This document shows, in pieces, positions 52,367-61,810 of a stretch of 64,000 nt of DNA. The notes beneath the pieces are model-generated. The model saw nothing but the letters and a program-made list of their open reading frames with translations. It had not been told where the DNA came from and did no database searches. The translations under genes were made by a program, and so were the position numbers. This DNA comes from Actinopolyspora lacussalsi subsp. righensis (GTDB lineage Bacteria > Actinomycetota > Actinomycetes > Mycobacteriales > Pseudonocardiaceae): assembly GCF_900116555.1 (NCBI RefSeq), contig NZ_FPAT01000007.1, positions 186,001 to 250,000 on the forward strand, given 5' to 3'. Position 1 is the stretch's first letter; the number at the start of each line of letters is the position of its first letter.

Positions 52367-53509
52367 TCAACGAACCAGTTCCCACATCGTGGCGATCCCC
52401 AGACCGCCACCGGAGGACAGCGCGGCCATGCCCAACGATTCTCCGTGGTGCAGCATCCGGTGGAACAGCCGCACCACCAGCACCGCACCGGAGGCCGCCC
52501 AGGGATGGCCGAGCGCGATCGCACCGCCCTCCGGACTCACCAGCCGCTCGTCCAGCCCCACGGCGTCCAGGCACGCCAGCACCTGCCCCGCGAACGCCTC
52601 GGTGAACTCCACCACCTCCGGAATGCGCCGCTGCCGCCGCAGCACGGCGTCCATAGCGGGAACCGCCGCTGTGCCCAGCCGGTTCGGGTCGGTGCCCACG
52701 ACCTCCGCGTCCAACAGCCGCAACCCCGGCAGCCCGCGCTCGCGCCGCAGGCGCTCGCTGGTCACCGCCACCATCGCGGCTCCGTCGGCGATGCCGCAGG
52801 AGTTCGCGGCCGTGGCCGTGCCGCCGCTGGTGAAGGCCGGTGGGAAGCGGGCGAGTCGTCGGACGTCGAACCCGGTACGCGGCCGCTCGTCGTGCCGAAC
52901 GCCGGTTACACCGACCAGCTCGGCGTCGAACCGCCCGGCCTCCCGCGCCGCCGAGGCACGCCGGTGGCTACGCGCGGCGAACTCGTCCTGCCGCTGCCGC
53001 GTGACACCCGCCTCGGCCGCGACCAGATCGGCCGCGGGCCCCATATCGGGATCGCCGACGTCCGGCGGCGCGAACGGCGCCCGGGTGTAGAACCGGGGAG
53101 GATCGGTGGCGTCGCGCGGTCGCCAGGCACGCCAGGGCGCGGTCGAGGCGCTCTCCGCGCCGCCCGCCAGGTAGTGCTCTCCGACGCCGGCCGAAACCAG
53201 CCGGGCGGCGGTCACGATTGTGCTCAACCCGGAGGCGCACTGCCGGTCCACCGTCATTCCGGGGGTCTCCGGACCGAGCCCGGCGCGCAGCGCGGCCACG
53301 CGTGCCGGGTTGCCGCCGGGACCGCGGGTGTTTCCCAGCAGCACCTCGTCGACCCGCTCGAAGCCTGCGTCGTCGAACACCGCCGAGGTGATCGCTCCCG
53401 CCAGCCGGTCGAGTTCGACGTCGCGCAGCGAGCCACCAGCGGTACCGATCGGACTGCGGCGCGCGGCGACCACCACCGGGGCCGGCGGATCGGGGACAGC
53501 AGTGCTCAT
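52367..53509 (-). CDS. Thiolase-superfamily protein with altered active site
   Basis: The product is 380 residues from ATG 53509 (ATGA overlap with the ligase). The nucleophile Cys is present in VDRQCASGL and the catalytic His in AIALGHPWAASGA. However, the position of the usual second Cys reads AALSSGGGLG (Ser), and the NEAFA motif reads TEAFAG. Canonical thiolases need the second Cys as acid/base, so this protein may carry out a different acyl transfer or hydrolysis. It is comparable in context to YhfS beside YhfT and BioY-like YhfU in Bacillus. Its substrate may be pimeloyl- or acyl-CoA, which is inference. Confidence 0.82.
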   Translation of the reverse strand: MSTAVPDPPAPVVVAARRSPIGTAGGSLRDVELDRLAGAITSAVFDDAGFERVDEVLLGNTRGPGGNPARVAALRAGLGPETPGMTVDRQCASGLSTIVTAARLVSAGVGEHYLAGGAESASTAPWRAWRPRDATDPPRFYTRAPFAPPDVGDPDMGPAADLVAAEAGVTRQRQDEFAARSHRRASAAREAGRFDAELVGVTGVRHDERPRTGFDVRRLARFPPAFTSGGTATAANSCGIADGAAMVAVTSERLRRERGLPGLRLLDAEVVGTDPNRLGTAAVPAMDAVLRRQRRIPEVVEFTEAFAGQVLACLDAVGLDERLVSPEGGAIALGHPWAASGAVLVVRLFHRMLHHGESLGMAALSSGGGLGIATMWELVR

Positions 53510-54972
53510 CGCTGCACCTCGGGGCGTAGCTCCCCGGAGGCCAACCACTCGCGCACCGTGCCGCGCGCGGGTTTCCCGGTGTGGGTGCGCGGCAGCTCGT
53601 CCACCGAGAGCCAGCGTCGGGGCCGCTGTGCGTTGCCGAGCGAGTCCCGCGCCAGTCTGCGCAGTCCGGCGAAGTCCACAGCGCCCGCCGACTCGGGTTC
53701 GATCACGGCGGTGACCAGCGAACCGAAGCGGGGATGCGGGGTGGGGGCCACCACCACGTCGAACACCCCGGGCGCGGTGCGCAACACGTTCTCCACCTCC
53801 TCCGCGGTGACGAGCCTGCCGCCGGTTTCGATCGTCGTCGATCCCCTGCCCAGCACCCGGAAACCGTCCCGGTGCGATCCCGTCGCGAGATCCCCGACGG
53901 TGTGGAAACCCGGTTCGACGGCGCGTAGCACGCCCGACTCCAGGCAGCCGCTGAAGCTCAACGGGGAGCGAACCCACAGCGTGCCGGGATCGGTGCCGTC
54001 GCTGGTCGTATCGGTCGAATCGCCGATCCGCACCTCGACGTGCTCGGCCGGGTGCAGCAACCCGTCCGCGCCGCGCAGCGCCACCACGGAGTGCTCGGCC
54101 GAGCCGTAGTACTCCACGAGTTCGCAGTCGGGCAGCAGCTCGCCCAGCCGTCGCCGGAGCCCCTCGTCGGGTCTCGCCCCGCCGCACACGAACCTCCGCA
54201 CCCGGCACGCGGCGAGCAGCCGCGGCTCGCGCTCCAGCACCGCCAGCAGCGCGGCCAGCATCGAGGGCACCAGGTGCACGGCGGTGGCCCTGGTGCAGGC
54301 CTCGGCGGTCTCCTCGACGGACCAGCGCCGTGACAGCTCCACCTCACAGCCGAGGTGCATCGCGTGCAGTGCGCCGAACAGGAACAGCGAGGAACTCGGC
54401 GGGCCGGGGAGCAGCACCGTGTCCCCTCCGGTGATCCCGACGTCGAAAGCCTCGAAGCTGTGCCACCAGGAACGCCGGGTGCGTGCCAGCACTCGCGCAC
54501 GGCCGGTGCTGCCCGAGGTGGTGGGCAGGTAGAACAGGCTCGCGTCGTCGCCGTGCGGCAGGACCGTCCCGGTCGACTCGGGGAGGGGGCCGCCCGCGAC
54601 CACGTCCGGTGCTGCCTCGCGCAGCACACCGGTTCGTTCGGTGCCGCTCCACCCCGGATCGGCCAGCAGCGTGGCCGCTCCCAGCAGATCGGCGCCCAGC
54701 AGCCGGGCCAGCCCGATCGTCGGATCCCGATCGGCTTCGACGAGCACGCGGCTGTTCGGCCCGGCGCCCGCCGCCGCCAGCTCGATCGCGGCCGCGTGCG
54801 CGCCGCGGACCAGTTCCGCGCCCGTGAGCTCTCCTTCCGGGGAGCGAACGGTGCGCGGGGTGCCGCCCGCGAGGATCGGTGGCAGGGCCGGGCCGGGGTT
54901 CGACTCCGAGCTGTCGGGACGGCGCCGCGGCGGTGGCGGTGTCGAGGGCAGCGGCGGTGTCGGGGACGTCAT
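53506..54972 (-). CDS. Acyl-CoA ligase (ANL superfamily, YhfT-like)
   Basis: The product is 488 residues from ATG 54972, coupled by ATGA to bioY before it and the thiolase-like gene after it. The adenylation P-loop reads LPTTSGSTGRARVLART, followed by LVEYYGSAEHSVVAL, HTVGDLATGSHRDGFRVLGRG (the Asp of the hinge) and the C-terminal RTHTGKPARG lysine. It is short for the family but retains all core motifs. It should activate a carboxylic acid as acyl-AMP and then CoA. Linkage to bioY suggests a biotin-related acid such as pimelate, not proven. Confidence 0.85.
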   Translation of the reverse strand: MTSPTPPLPSTPPPPRRRPDSSESNPGPALPPILAGGTPRTVRSPEGELTGAELVRGAHAAAIELAAAGAGPNSRVLVEADRDPTIGLARLLGADLLGAATLLADPGWSGTERTGVLREAAPDVVAGGPLPESTGTVLPHGDDASLFYLPTTSGSTGRARVLARTRRSWWHSFEAFDVGITGGDTVLLPGPPSSSLFLFGALHAMHLGCEVELSRRWSVEETAEACTRATAVHLVPSMLAALLAVLEREPRLLAACRVRRFVCGGARPDEGLRRRLGELLPDCELVEYYGSAEHSVVALRGADGLLHPAEHVEVRIGDSTDTTSDGTDPGTLWVRSPLSFSGCLESGVLRAVEPGFHTVGDLATGSHRDGFRVLGRGSTTIETGGRLVTAEEVENVLRTAPGVFDVVVAPTPHPRFGSLVTAVIEPESAGAVDFAGLRRLARDSLGNAQRPRRWLSVDELPRTHTGKPARGTVREWLASGELRPEVQR

Positions 54973-55583
54973 CGGGCCGCGCGTCCCCGGCGGGGTGTGG
55001 CGTTCGGGAAGGCGCGGTACACCGCCACTGCCACCAGCGAGACCAGCACGACCTTGGCGAGATCGCCGGGCACGTAGACGAGCATGGCGACGGCTGCCGC
55101 GCGCAGGCCCCCCATGGCAGCGGCCATGACGGGCAGGCCGATCAGGTAGTCCACGGCGATGCCCGCCAGGTTGGCCAGCAGCAGCACCGGCAGCGTGGGC
55201 CTGCGGGCGAGGAACACGATCAGCCCCACCACGAGCGCCGAGGCGATCCAGCCGAGCAGGAAGCCACCGCTGGGGGTGAAGAATTGGGCGATTCCGCCGC
55301 GCCCGCCGGACAGCAGCGGAAGGCCGAGCGCCACCAGCCCCAGGAACAGCGCCACCGAGGCCACGCCGCGGCGAGCGCCCAGCAGGCTGCCGCACAGCAG
55401 CGGCCCCGTGTTCTGCAGCACGATCGGCACCGCCGAGCCCGCGAGGTAGATGCCGGGGAAGGTGCCCAGCACGGCGGTGAACGCGGCGAACACCACGATC
55501 CGGGCCAGATCGGCCGCGGGCCGGCCGCGTTGTTCGGAGACGGGGCTCGGGGAGGCGGACCGCGAGGGGGCGGAGTCGGACAC
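54969..55583 (-). CDS. bioY: Biotin transporter BioY (ECF S-component)
   Basis: The product is 204 residues with six hydrophobic segments. BioY features are VFAAFTAVLGTFPGIYLAGSAVPIVLQNTGPLLCGSLLGARRG, GLPLLSGGRGGIAQFFTPSGGFLLGW and MLVYVPGDLAKVVLVSLVAVAVYRAFP. It binds biotin at the outer face and works with the EcfA/EcfT pair at the end of the same operon. The operon order is bioY, ligase, thiolase-like, ecfA, ecfT. The promoter region upstream holds two dyads (55731-55749 and 55789-55806). Confidence 0.92.
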   Translation of the reverse strand: MSDSAPSRSASPSPVSEQRGRPAADLARIVVFAAFTAVLGTFPGIYLAGSAVPIVLQNTGPLLCGSLLGARRGVASVALFLGLVALGLPLLSGGRGGIAQFFTPSGGFLLGWIASALVVGLIVFLARRPTLPVLLLANLAGIAVDYLIGLPVMAAAMGGLRAAAVAMLVYVPGDLAKVVLVSLVAVAVYRAFPNATPRRGRAAR

Positions 55584-55730
55584 GCTGCTCTCCTGTGCGA
55601 ACGATCGGGAAACGGCTCACTCGAACGGGGATGGTTGGCCCCCTGTTCCGGTGAGACTTCCGCCGATCGGCTGACGGAAGCGGCGCAAACCTAACCGGCT
55701 CCGACCCGATTACAGAAAAGATCGCCTCAC

Positions 55731-55806
55731 GTTGTGGGGTTCCCACAACCGGGGCGGTGTGGATTCCGCGTGAAATCGATGAGCTCAGTTGTGAAGCGGA
55801 ACACAA
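55731..55806. promoter_or_regulatory. Two related dyads upstream of the bioY operon
   Basis: GTTGTGGG-GTT-CCCACAAC (55731-55749) is a perfect palindrome, and TTGTG-AAGCGGAA-CACAA (55789-55806) repeats its outer arms with a one-base-longer spacer. They lie in the 365-base gap between divergent bioY and a small plus-strand gene. A biotin-responsive repressor (BioQ or BirA type) is an obvious candidate ligand, but no consensus was matched. The rest of the gap shows no gene. Confidence 0.5.
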
Positions 55807-55948
55807 GAGGTCCCCCTGTGTCGGTTCCGTCTGGTTTACGAAGCCCCACAGAGGAAATCCGGAGGGTGTCCCGAAAAGTGCCCGGCACCCCGGCTGTGGG
55901 GCGTGCCCCGGCCGTGGGTAGGTGGGACGTGATCCGAAAGGTGGCGCC

Positions 55949-56233
55949 GTGCTTTCGATGTTGCGCAGATACGGAATGGACTCGGACAAGATGTTCGGTG
56001 CGGGGATGGCCTCGATACTCCTCGCGATCACCTCCTGGGGGGCCTCACGCGGGCTGCGAGGGGAGAACCTGGCGCGAGCGGACAGGTGGGGAATTTTCAT
56101 CGGGGAGTGGGCCCCCACGTTCTTCGCGCTCGGTGCGGCCATGCGGCTGGAGGAGTACACGCACCCGGAGGTGCCCGAGCAGTCCGAACGCCAGCACGAA
56201 CGTGACAGGAGCTTTTCCGAGGTCGGCAGGTGA
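55949..56233 (+). CDS. Conserved small membrane-associated actinobacterial protein
   Basis: The product is 94 residues from GTG 55949, with AAAGGTGG upstream. A weak hydrophobic stretch (FGAGMASILLAITSWGAS) and a second (WGIFIGEWAPTFFALGAAM) are followed by an acidic/charged tail (LEEYTHPEVPEQSE). The WAPTFFALG block is frequent in actinobacterial small proteins of unknown function. It is divergent from bioY and not in an operon. Confidence 0.65.
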   Translation: MLSMLRRYGMDSDKMFGAGMASILLAITSWGASRGLRGENLARADRWGIFIGEWAPTFFALGAAMRLEEYTHPEVPEQSERQHERDRSFSEVGR

Positions 56234-56315
56234 ACGAGCCCGGTGGCGGAGTTCGGACGCCGGACTCCGCCACGGGAGAGCGCGGGTACGGGCTCGTCGC
56301 CCAACGACCCCCTGA

Positions 56316-58628
56316 TCAGCCCGCGGCCTCGTCCAGGCGCCGAAGTGCCCCGCGCACCACCTCGGGGTTCTCGGTGTTCCAGAACGGCGGCAGCGAGGCG
56401 CGCAGGAACCCGCCGTAGCGTGCCGTGCTCAACCGGGGATCCAGTATCGCGATGACCCCGCGGTCGGCCGCCGAGCGCAGCAGTCTGCCGGCACCCTGCG
56501 CGAGCAGCAGCGCGGCGTGCGTTCCCGCCACCGTGATGAAACCGTTGCCCCCGCGCGCCGAGATCGCCTGTTGCCGAGCCGAGGCGAGCGGATCGTCCGG
56601 TCGGGGGAACGGAATGCGGTCCATCACCACCAGCTGCAACGACTGGCCGGGAACGTCCACGCCCTGCCACAGTGACAACGTGCCGAACAGGCTGGTCGCC
56701 GGATCCTCGGCGAACGAGCCGACCAGCTGCGAGGTGCTGTCCTCCCCTTGGCACAGCACCGGAGTGGACAGTCGTTCCCGCAGCTGTTCACTGGCCTGCC
56801 GAGCGGCGCGCATCGACGAGAACAGTCCCAGGGTGCGCCCACCGGCCGCGGTCACCAGCTCCGTGAGCTCGTCCAGATAGGCATCCGGGAGCCCGTCACG
56901 CCCGGGTTTCGGCAGGTGCCGCGCCACGTAGAGGATGCCGCTGCGCGGGTAGTCGAACGGTGATCCCACGTCGAGCCCCACCCAACTCGGTTCCGAGTCG
57001 TCAGAGGGCGGCTCCTGCGCGGTCGCGGTGTCGGTGGCCGGTTTCGCCTCCCGCTGCGGCGGCAGACCCCACTGCGAGGCCAACGTGTCGAACGAACCCC
57101 CCAGCGCCAGCGTGGCCGAGGTCAGCACCGTGGTGCGCTGCCCGAACAGCCGCTCCCGCAGCAGCCCGCCCACACCCAGCGGTGCCACCTGCAACGAGGG
57201 CGGCCGGTTGTTCTCCGCGCTGATCCAGATCACGTCGCGTCGATCCTGCTCCGGCTCCTCGAACCCGTCCAACAGCCGGATCGCCGTGTCCTGGATCTCC
57301 TGGGTCGGTGCCAGCGCCAGCTTGCGTGCGCTGCCCGATTCCACGTCCTCGCGCTGTTCGGGCCCCAGCGCGTTCACGCAGGCCGACGCCGCGTCGCGGA
57401 TCCCGGACAGCGCGGCGGACAGTTGGTGGGACGGTTCGCCCACCCGACCGGGCTCGAGCTCGCCCAGTACGAATTCGAGTCCCTCACCGGCCTCGTTGAG
57501 CCGATCCGCGATCTCCTCCTCCACGGCGCGACCGCACTTGCGGGCCGCCTGCTTGATCGCGTTGCCCGACAACTCGCCACCCGCCGCGGTGGTCACCCGG
57601 TCGACCAGGTCGTGCGCCTCGTCCACGACCACCATGTCGTGCTCCGGTAGCACCGGGCGATCGTCGAGCGCGTCGATGGCCAGCAACGCGTGGTTGGTGA
57701 CCACGATGTCGGCGCGTCCGGCCTCGTTGCGCGCCTGCTCCGCGAAGCAGTCCGAGCCCACCGGGCAGCGGTGCGCGCCGAGACATTCGTTGCCGGTGAC
57801 CGAGACCTGCCGCCAGGCCCGTTCCGAGACGCCGGGCACGAGTTCGTCGCGATCCCCGGTCTCGGTGTCCGAGGCCCAGTCGTGCACCCGTCGTACCTCG
57901 CGCTCCAACGAGGACGCGGCGAAGGCGTCGAAGAGTGCCCCCTCGTCCGGCTCGTCGGGGGCGTTGCCGTGTATCCGGTTCAGGCACAGGTAGTTGCGCC
58001 TGCCCTTGAGGATCGCGAACGTGGGCCTTCGCCCCAGTGAGTCCGCGAGCGCGTCCGCCAGTCGGGGCAGGTCACGATCCACCAGCTGACGCTGCAGCGC
58101 GATCGTCGCGGTGGAAACCACCACGGTGGTGTGCGCGGTGACGGCGTGCCGGATGGCGGGAACCAGATAGGCGAGCGACTTTCCCGTGCCGGTGCCCGCC
58201 TGTACCGCGAGGTGCTCGCCGGACTCGATCGCGTTGCCGACTGCCTCGGCCATCGCGGTCTGGCCGTCCCGCTCGCTGCCGCCGACGGCCGCCACCGCGA
58301 CGGAGAGCAATGTGGACAGATCGGCGGGTTCGACGTCGGTCCGGATCCCGGCAGCAGCCGTCCCCGTGCCTTTCGTCGTTCCACCGCTTTTCCCCGTACC
58401 GGAGCCTTTTCCGGCCTGTCGCTCCGCACCGCTCGATGTCGGTCCGGTCCCGTCCGCGCCCGATCCGCTCGTGAGGTCTCGCCGCGGTGGTTCATCGGCC
58501 GATCCCGCGGTGCGGGTGTCGGAAGTCGGTTCCGAGCTCCTCGTCAACTCCGGGGGCAACTCCTCGGTGCCGTCGGGCTCGAAAACGTCGGGAACGGACC
58601 AGTTCGGAACGGATGCTGGCACGTTCAC
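56316..58628 (-). CDS. dinG: DinG-like ATP-dependent DNA helicase (XPD family)
   Basis: The product is 770 residues from GTG 58628; the first 100 residues are a low-complexity Ser/Gly/Thr linker, so the true start could be later. Walker A AGTGTGKS is at about residues 144-151 and the DEAH box is in VVVDEAHDLVDRV. Cys residues in NYLCLNR and NECLGAHRCPVGSDCF provide the four ligands of an XPD-type Fe-S cluster. It unwinds D-loops, R-loops or G-rich structures during repair. It begins the block whose order (dinG, pncB, clpS and so on) matches mycobacteria. Confidence 0.9.
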   Translation of the reverse strand: MNVPASVPNWSVPDVFEPDGTEELPPELTRSSEPTSDTRTAGSADEPPRRDLTSGSGADGTGPTSSGAERQAGKGSGTGKSGGTTKGTGTAAAGIRTDVEPADLSTLLSVAVAAVGGSERDGQTAMAEAVGNAIESGEHLAVQAGTGTGKSLAYLVPAIRHAVTAHTTVVVSTATIALQRQLVDRDLPRLADALADSLGRRPTFAILKGRRNYLCLNRIHGNAPDEPDEGALFDAFAASSLEREVRRVHDWASDTETGDRDELVPGVSERAWRQVSVTGNECLGAHRCPVGSDCFAEQARNEAGRADIVVTNHALLAIDALDDRPVLPEHDMVVVDEAHDLVDRVTTAAGGELSGNAIKQAARKCGRAVEEEIADRLNEAGEGLEFVLGELEPGRVGEPSHQLSAALSGIRDAASACVNALGPEQREDVESGSARKLALAPTQEIQDTAIRLLDGFEEPEQDRRDVIWISAENNRPPSLQVAPLGVGGLLRERLFGQRTTVLTSATLALGGSFDTLASQWGLPPQREAKPATDTATAQEPPSDDSEPSWVGLDVGSPFDYPRSGILYVARHLPKPGRDGLPDAYLDELTELVTAAGGRTLGLFSSMRAARQASEQLRERLSTPVLCQGEDSTSQLVGSFAEDPATSLFGTLSLWQGVDVPGQSLQLVVMDRIPFPRPDDPLASARQQAISARGGNGFITVAGTHAALLLAQGAGRLLRSAADRGVIAILDPRLSTARYGGFLRASLPPFWNTENPEVVRGALRRLDEAAG

Positions 58629-58772
58629 CGACGTTACCGCAGCGCGTCACGGGCATCGCATCCCTCCGCCCGCGCGGGGCCGTCGTTCGGTGTCCGTCCA
58701 CGGGGCGCCACCGGCGATCGCCGTTCGACCGGGCCCTGAGTCGTGCCGAGTCCCCCCCCGGGGCTCCGGGCA

Positions 58773-59333
58773 CTACCCGCCGCGAACCACGGGCTCCCCC
58801 GTCAGCTCGACCCCGGCCTCGCGAAGCCGCCGCAGCGCCTCGTGCACGGTCCCCGCCGCGACCCCGGCCGTCAGATCCAACATCACCCGGGTGTCGAACC
58901 CGGCGCCGGCCGAGTCCAGCGCGGTGGCACGCACGCAGTGGTCGGTGGCCAGCCCGACCACGTCGACCTCCCGCACGTCCCGCGCGGCCAGCCAGTCCGC
59001 CAGGCCGTTGCCCTCGAAACCGGAGTAGCCGTGGCTGTACTGCCCCTTGGAGAACACCGCACCGATCGGAGCCACGTCCAGTTCGGGGTGGAACGCGGCC
59101 CCCGGAGTCGCCGCCACGCAGTGCACCGGCCAGGAGGTCACGAAGTCGGGCTCGTCCGAAAAGTGCTCGCCCGGGTCGATGTGGTAGTCCCGAGTCGCCA
59201 CCACGTGATCGTGGTCCGACTCCGCCAGCAGCCGGGAGATCGCGGCCGCCGTTTCCGCGCCACCCTCGACCGCCAGCGCGCCGCCCTCGCAGAAGTCGTT
59301 CTGCACGTCGACGACGATCAACGCCTTGGCCAT
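58773..59333 (-). CDS. Nicotinamidase (isochorismatase family)
   Basis: The product is 186 residues from ATG 59333 with GGAGG upstream. The catalytic Asp is in VVDVQNDFCEGG (D9), the metal site in ATRDYHIDPGEHF (D-x-H-x5-H), Lys in VFSKGQYSHGYSGFEGN and nucleophile Cys in GLATDHCVRATALD. It hydrolyses nicotinamide to nicotinic acid, feeding the PncB step encoded upstream on the same strand. A pncA-type annotation is reasonable but the family also includes other amidases. Confidence 0.88.
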   Translation of the reverse strand: MAKALIVVDVQNDFCEGGALAVEGGAETAAAISRLLAESDHDHVVATRDYHIDPGEHFSDEPDFVTSWPVHCVAATPGAAFHPELDVAPIGAVFSKGQYSHGYSGFEGNGLADWLAARDVREVDVVGLATDHCVRATALDSAGAGFDTRVMLDLTAGVAAGTVHEALRRLREAGVELTGEPVVRGG

Positions 59334-59409
59334 TTCCCGTACCTCCAACACCACGTCACATCAACAGCCCTGTCGCACCGTTCGTTCGGGGGCGCTCACC
59401 CCGGACGGA

Positions 59410-60711
59410 TCAGAAATTCTCGAACACCGTGGGAATCGCGGGTTCGCCCGCCGAGAGCTTGAGTCCTTCCCAGGGCAGGCTCACCAGCGCGTGCCGCAGT
59501 CGTTGCCTATTGTCCTCCAGCCCCGGGAGGTTCTCGACCCGCTCGCCCCCGCGGACCAACGGCAGCTGCATGAAGCGGTCGTGCGGCCCGGCCTCCGGGG
59601 GCTCGATGCCGGGGCCGTTGCGGTGCACCACCTCCTCCAGTGCCGTACCGGTGGGCTTGTGCCTGCGCAGCGCGTTCTTGCTCCCGCCGCGCGACTCCTT
59701 GTGCGAGCTGCGCTTGACCACCGGGCGGCCGTCCACCTCGGCCAGTTTGTAGACCATCCCGCAGGTGGGATGGCCGGAACCGGTCACCAGCGAGGTGCCG
59801 ACCCCGTAGACGTCCACCGGTTCGGCACGCAACGAGGCGATGGCGAACTCGTCGAGGTCGCCGGACACCACGATCCGTGTTCCGGTGGCCCCCAGCGAAT
59901 CGAGCTGCTCCCTGGCCTGCCTGGCCAGCACCCCCACGTCCCCGGAGTCGATGCGTACCGCGCCGAGGTCCGTTCCGGCCACCTCCACCGCGGTGTTGAT
60001 CCCCTCGGTGATGTCGTAGGTGTCCACCAGCAGGGTGGTGTCCGCCCCCAGTGCGGCGACCTGTGACTCGAACGCGGCGCGCTCGTTGTCGTGCAGCATC
60101 GTGAACGAGTGCGCCGAGGTACCCGCCGTTGGAATCCCGTACCTGGCTCCGGCCAGCAGGTTCGACGTCGCGGTGAACCCGGCCAGGTAAGCGGCCCGCG
60201 CCGAGGCGACCGCCGACTCCTCGTGCGTGCGCCGGGATCCCATCTCGATGATGCGTCTGCCGTTGGCGGCCGAGGCCATGCGCGTGGCCGCCGCCACGAC
60301 CGCACTGTCGTGGTTGAGGATCGACAGGACCACGGTCTCCAACAGCACCGCCTCGGCGAAGGTCCCGCGGACCGTCAACAGCGGTGATCCTGGGAAGTAG
60401 AGCTCGCCCTCCGGATAGCCGTCGATATCACCGGTGAACCGGAAGTTCGCCAGCCATTCCAGGGTGCGCCGGTCACAGACCCGGTCGCGTTCCAGGGCCT
60501 CCAGCACTCCTTCGTCGAACCGGAAGTTCTCCACCGCGTCGAGCAGCCGCCCCATCCCGCCGACCACCCCGTAGCGGCGGCCGTCCGGCAGGCGCCTGGT
60601 GAACACCTCGAACACGCAGTGGCGGTGTGCGGTGCCGTCGCGCAGGGCGCTGCTGAGCATGGTCAATTCGTAGTGGTCGGTGCGCAGCGCTGTACCGGCT
60701 GGATCGGTCAT
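59410..60711 (-). CDS. pncB: Nicotinate phosphoribosyltransferase
   Basis: The product is 433 residues from ATG 60711. Features: [29 protein letters not shown] at the N-terminus, [43 protein letters not shown] and the phosphoribosyl-binding [14 protein letters not shown] with VSGDLDEF. It converts nicotinate to NAMN in the Preiss-Handler salvage route, receiving nicotinate from the nicotinamidase encoded 76 bases downstream. It is divergent from clpS with only 73 bases between. Confidence 0.93.
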   Translation of the reverse strand: MTDPAGTALRTDHYELTMLSSALRDGTAHRHCVFEVFTRRLPDGRRYGVVGGMGRLLDAVENFRFDEGVLEALERDRVCDRRTLEWLANFRFTGDIDGYPEGELYFPGSPLLTVRGTFAEAVLLETVVLSILNHDSAVVAAATRMASAANGRRIIEMGSRRTHEESAVASARAAYLAGFTATSNLLAGARYGIPTAGTSAHSFTMLHDNERAAFESQVAALGADTTLLVDTYDITEGINTAVEVAGTDLGAVRIDSGDVGVLARQAREQLDSLGATGTRIVVSGDLDEFAIASLRAEPVDVYGVGTSLVTGSGHPTCGMVYKLAEVDGRPVVKRSSHKESRGGSKNALRRHKPTGTALEEVVHRNGPGIEPPEAGPHDRFMQLPLVRGGERVENLPGLEDNRQRLRHALVSLPWEGLKLSAGEPAIPTVFENF

Positions 60712-60784
60712 GTCCGCGAGATTACGTGTCGGCCGGAACCGCGTGGGCGGCAGTCGCCCGCCGGCATCGTGTGAGAATGGACGT

Positions 60785-61078
60785 ATGACCACGCCCGCCG
60801 AAGTCGAAAGTGCGCAGGCCGAACCGGAGGAGGCCGCGAGCGAGGAACGGCCCTGGGTGGCCGTCGTGTGGAACGATCCGGTCAACCTCATGTCCTACGT
60901 GACCTACGTACTCCAGAAGATCTTCGGCTACAGCAAGGAGCACGCCACCAAGCTCATGCTGGATGTGCACAACAAGGGCCGGGCCGTGGTCTCATCCGGC
61001 TCCAAGGAAAAGGTGGAGGGCGACGTGGCGAAACTGCACGCCGCGGGGCTCTGGGCCACCATGCAGCACGACTCGTGA
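60785..61078 (+). CDS. clpS: ATP-dependent Clp protease adaptor ClpS
   Basis: The product is 97 residues from ATG 60785. The N-degron pocket pattern [26 protein letters not shown] and [41 protein letters not shown] is complete. An acidic N-terminal extension precedes it. ClpS delivers N-end-rule substrates to ClpC/ClpA with ClpP. The gene is followed closely by the DUF2017 gene, the usual actinobacterial arrangement. Confidence 0.95.
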   Translation: MTTPAEVESAQAEPEEAASEERPWVAVVWNDPVNLMSYVTYVLQKIFGYSKEHATKLMLDVHNKGRAVVSSGSKEKVEGDVAKLHAAGLWATMQHDS

Positions 61079-61094
61079 ACGGGCAGCGAATCCA

Positions 61095-61658
61095 GTGCAG
61101 GATTGGACACGCGACAACGACAGGCTGGTGACCGAGTTCGAACCGAACGAGGCCGCGGTGATCCGGGGGCTCGTCGGTGAGATCAAGGACATGCTCACCG
61201 CCCGCGCCGACCAGGCGCCGCAGGACGAACTCGCCGAGCTGACCGGGATGCGTGCCGGGCCGAGCACACCCCCGGAGGAAGGTGTCCTCGCCAGGCTGCT
61301 GCCCGACTTCATCCGACCGGATCGGGACAGCTTCGAGCCGGAGGCCGAAAGCTCCGACACCGCCGGTGCGCTGCGCTCGCTGCACGAGCCCGAGCTGATC
61401 GAGCACAAGAGCGGGGTGGCCGCCACCGTGCTCGACACCTGCCCCGAGCGCGGCGGCAGGGTGTCGCTGACCGAGGACCAGGCCGACAGCTGGCTCTCGG
61501 CGCTCAACGACGTCCGCTTGGCCCTCGGTACCGCGCTCGGGGTCTCCGAGGAGGTCCCCGAGGATCCGCCCGAGGACCAGCTGCAACGCGAGCACTACTA
61601 CGTCTACCAGTGGCTGACCTGGGTGCAGGAGAGCCTCATTCAGGCGCTCAGTTCCTGA
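61095..61658 (+). CDS. DUF2017 family protein
   Basis: The product is 187 residues from GTG 61095. The family block FEPNEAAVIRGLVGEIKDMLTAR, LARLLPDFIRPDR, and a helical C-terminal half (LTEDQADSWLSALNDVRLALGTAL, YVYQWLTWVQESLIQALSS) is recognisable. It is always next to clpS in actinobacteria, suggesting a shared role in proteolysis, but its biochemical action is unknown. It is 16 bases downstream of clpS. Confidence 0.88.
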   Translation: MQDWTRDNDRLVTEFEPNEAAVIRGLVGEIKDMLTARADQAPQDELAELTGMRAGPSTPPEEGVLARLLPDFIRPDRDSFEPEAESSDTAGALRSLHEPELIEHKSGVAATVLDTCPERGGRVSLTEDQADSWLSALNDVRLALGTALGVSEEVPEDPPEDQLQREHYYVYQWLTWVQESLIQALSS

Positions 61659-61810
61659 GTGGTCGAGCCGGTCTACTCGGGCTCCGGCTCGGTATCGCCG
61701 GCCGAGTCGGCGCCTCCCCGGAACGGATATCGGGCGGTGCCGCGTGTCGTGACGCGTGGAGACCCGCCGTTCGCGGGGATGCTCGCGTTCGATCCCTTCG
61801 GTCGTCGAGG

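Noticed and set aside
53506-56754. Very long open frame (over 1000 codons) ending with the acyl-CoA ligase
   Set aside because: The part upstream of 54972 lies opposite or across bioY and an intergenic region and has no protein-like composition. The ligase start at 54972 is fixed by the ATGA overlap with bioY.
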